Origin: Bin87 sp965262485
GTDB taxonomy: Bacteria; Chloroflexota; Dehalococcoidia; Lucifugimonadales; UBA3495
Reading direction: 5' to 3'
DNA: 64,000 nt
Assembly: GCA_965262485.1 (NCBI GenBank)
Contig: OZ253540.1
Coordinates: 1,984,001 to 2,048,000 of the forward strand
Shown one piece after another: positions 62,101-64,000 of this stretch; position 1 is the first letter of the stretch, and the number at the start of each line of letters is the position of its first letter. The position numbers and the translations under genes are program-made. Below the pieces are notes generated by a model, which searched no databases, was not told where the DNA came from, and saw only the letters and a program-made list of their open reading frames with translations.

Positions 62101-64000
62101 CCGTCCAGGTGGTGGAACCTACCGGCACGTCGAGCTTCGCCGTCTTGCCGCCGTCCCAGCGGTCGCTGACGGTGTAGGTGCCGGCGGGACCGGTGATCCT
62201 GATCGTGGCGCCGCTGGCGTAGGGCGCTGCGTGCAGCGTCAGCTCACTGTAGGAGAAGTCAACCACCGTGAGGTAGTTGGCGGTGTCGTGGTGGAACGCC
62301 GGTGTCTTGGTGGTCCCGCCGCCGACCGCCGTCACCAGCCACAGCTGCCGCAGCCGCGCGTCGTCCGCCGCGCCCACCCAACGGCTGATGTCCATTTGGA
62401 ACACTCGCCCAATCTCCTCGGCGCAGATGGCATGGCTTTCGCCGCAGTGTTGGGCGCCGCGCACCTGGATGCGCACCGGCTGCGAGGAGGTAGGCGTGAC
62501 GGGGATCAGGAAGCGGTGCTGGCTGCCGCCGTCCGCAGTGACGGCGCCCTTGGTCCCGTTGGTGACGACCACGACCGCCGCGACCTGGGAGAGCGGCAAC
62601 GAGATGTCCTCGTCGAGGAACCCGAGGGTGACCGTGAAGGGCGTGCTGCCGTCGTGGGACTCGGGGACGGCTAACCATGCCTTCAGGGGCTCCGGATCGC
62701 CCCGGGTCAACTTGACGACGTAGACTTGCTTGGTCACCGTGTCCTGGGCCGTCACCGTGAACCGGAGCTCGTTGTTCCCGATCTGGAGCGGGATGTCATT
62801 GTTAGCATTAAGGTCGTTGGTGAAATCACTCCCGTTCACGGTGAGTTTAACCGTTGCGCCAGCTGCCGGAACCACGTCGTCCGATTCGGCAAAGACATCC
62901 ACGCCCACGGGAACCACGGCCGAATACGACCTGATGGCGGGGTCGAACGCTGGCGTCAGGAATTCGGATAATAAGAACTTATCATTTGCAACGCTATTTT
63001 CTAGAACGAAGTCCAACGAGCTCAGCGTCGCGTCGTCGGAGACGGACACTCCCACCAGTCCCTCGAACAGCTTCACCGTCACGATCTCGTTGACGGCCCA
63101 GTCGATGTCGGAGGTGATGATAGTCAGACTACCGTTGTTACCCGCGGCCAAAACAGCCACGTGCACGTCATCAAGTTGAAGTGTGTAGTTTGAACTGCCG
63201 AGGTCGCCGCTCCACCAAAAATATAGTCCGTTGCCGGCCGGCTGGGATGCTAGGTACCTCACCGAAATGTCCTCGGAGTTGTGGTCGAACTGCCGGGGCG
63301 TGAGCGCGCCATACGCTGCCCCAGCATCGATGTGGCTGTATCCCAAGAAGCCCCCGTCAAAGTTGCTCCCGACGGTCAGGTTCGCGGTCCAGATGGCGTC
63401 GGGGTCTGGGGTCGGCGCTGAGACTGTATGGAACACGTCAACGGTGTAGGTGCGCATGGTGGTGGTGTCTTCCGCCGTGACCGTCACCGTGAGCGTGTTG
63501 GCGCCCTCCGCGAGGTCCAGGGTCGCCTCGCCCGGCGTCGTAGCGTCGGTGTCGCCGGTGATGGCCACCGTGGCCCCATCGCTGGTCGCAATCGCTGCCA
63601 GTGTCACCGGGTCGACACTGTTGGCCACGGACGCCGTGTACTCGAGGGTGTTCCCAATGAAGCCGGGCGACAGGGCGATGGAGTTGCTGCTTGCGTCCGT
63701 GAGGATGAGCGCGCTCAGCGACGCATCAGAATCGGCCTCGTCGATGGTCCCCTTCACCCTGATCTGCAACGCGTACTGCTCCGAAGTCCAGCTGAACCCC
63801 GTTTTGTCCCAACTGTTGTTGCGAATGGACCAGCCCGACTTGGCGCCGCCCTCTGCGTTCGAGGTCGTGTACTTCGGTCGCCCGTCATCTCCGCTCATGT
63901 GTACGGCAAGGAGGTCTCCTTCAGCAGCTTCGTTCCGCTGGGCGCCGTGAACGTATTCACGCCATTCGATGGGCTGGCGGGGCCGGTCAGGTCGACCAAT
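59163..64000 (-). pseudogene. Giant secreted cadherin-like/Ig-like/Fn3 repeat protein (5' part beyond window, two frameshifts)
   Basis: Reading enters at 64000 with LVDLTGPASPSNGVNTFTAP, shifts frame near 63910 (LAVHMSGDDGRPKYTTSNAE follows), and runs 780 codons with three cadherin-like beta-sandwich domains (ASLSALILTDASSNSIALSP; ATLSSLDFVLENSVANDKFL; ARLRQLWLVTAVGGGTTKTP). Near 61570 it shifts again after APSSHDGSS into LIAFSEEVEITPEDMRDHAL, a domain ending AICTADGRPL. Then come five Ig-like repeats, an Fn3 domain between repeats 1 and 2, and a final Fn3 domain (PENLTAVENADGSVTLTWDA). About 1,600 codons lie in the window. It would be a cell-surface adhesin-like protein; two single-base shifts mean it is broken or misassembled. 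Confidence 0.75.
59470..61283 (-). repeat. Array of five Ig-like repeats (about 90 codons each) with one Fn3 insert
   Basis: Units begin near 61283, 60660, 60348, 60045 and 59750. Each reads ATGAPTISGTAQVGETLTAD, then TSGIADSDGL, YQWVANDGTSDTDIAGA and YTLAADEGRTIRVRVSFTDD with small changes. The Fn3 domain lies between units 1 and 2 (about 60660-60960). The DNA units are similar enough to recombine or to confuse assembly. Confidence 0.8.

Noticed and set aside
59082..62674. Very long open frames on the plus strand opposite the giant surface gene
   Set aside because: They mirror the repeat structure of the minus-strand gene in the antisense frame and have no family resemblance; they are shadows.
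1..64000. CRISPR array
   Set aside because: No set of regularly spaced direct repeats with unique spacers was found, despite the Cas4-like gene at 20935.

Overview
The window looks like a chromosomal segment of a GC-rich, uncultured-type bacterium, most likely Chloroflexota (Dehalococcoidia/SAR202-like). This is an inference from several traits: a short-type 6-phosphogluconate dehydrogenase next to a pgi, many class III CoA-transferases, paired VOC proteins, and very large secreted Fn3/cadherin-like/Ig-like proteins. No rRNA or other decisive marker is present.

Left third (1 to about 17.6 kb): compact housekeeping DNA with intact frames. It holds the pentose-phosphate/glycolysis pair gnd-pgi, an alpha/beta hydrolase, a heterodimeric ABC exporter, argS, two tandem VOC proteins, an S51-like peptidase, a hisF-HAD-hisIE operon, a GlcG-like protein, a cyclase-family hydrolase, hisS with a clear terminator, and a class III CoA-transferase.

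Middle (17.7 to about 50.5 kb): a mobile-element landing zone. It carries two IS66 copies in tandem, IS701, IS1182-like, two IS5-type, IS21 with a nested ISNCY, and ISAs1 inside an IS1380 gene. It also carries several non-autonomous elements with terminal inverted repeats: a 152-bp MITE with ISAs1-type ends, a 158-bp MITE, a 58-bp hairpin MITE, a dispersed element of about 407 bp, and a 118-bp repeat. Between these lie accessory genes: a Cas4-like nuclease, a solo LuxR-type HTH, a broken amidohydrolase, an MBL hydrolase, a fused double CoA-transferase, a zinc-ribbon/HEPN-like protein, an RCC1-repeat pseudogene, a coiled-coil protein, a tRNA-Arg, a DUF4377 protein, a DUF5679 protein, an HNH lipoprotein relic, a PD-(D/E)XK-like protein and a broken phosphatase/ADP-ribosylglycohydrolase. 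Almost every transposase is frameshifted. Only the ISAs1 transposase is intact.

Right part (51.5 to 64 kb): a histidine-decarboxylase-type PLP enzyme with a downstream ACT-domain protein, then a cluster of secreted modular surface proteins on the minus strand. They combine Fn3, Calx-beta, PPC-like, cadherin-like and Ig-like repeats, and most are broken by stops or frameshifts. The last one runs off the right edge.

Most unusual observations: (1) five 24-bp palindromic micro-elements sit inside transposase genes, each keeping the reading frame; (2) a 152-bp MITE shares ends and 10-bp target duplication length with the intact ISAs1 element 31 kb away; (3) an RCC1-repeat gene can be rebuilt exactly by removing an IS5 element plus a 58-bp MITE; (4) a dispersed repeat has 16-bp terminal inverted repeats and an internal hairpin; (5) two uncharacterised genes carry nuclease-type motifs (zinc ribbon plus RNxxxH; D...ExK) in the accessory zone.
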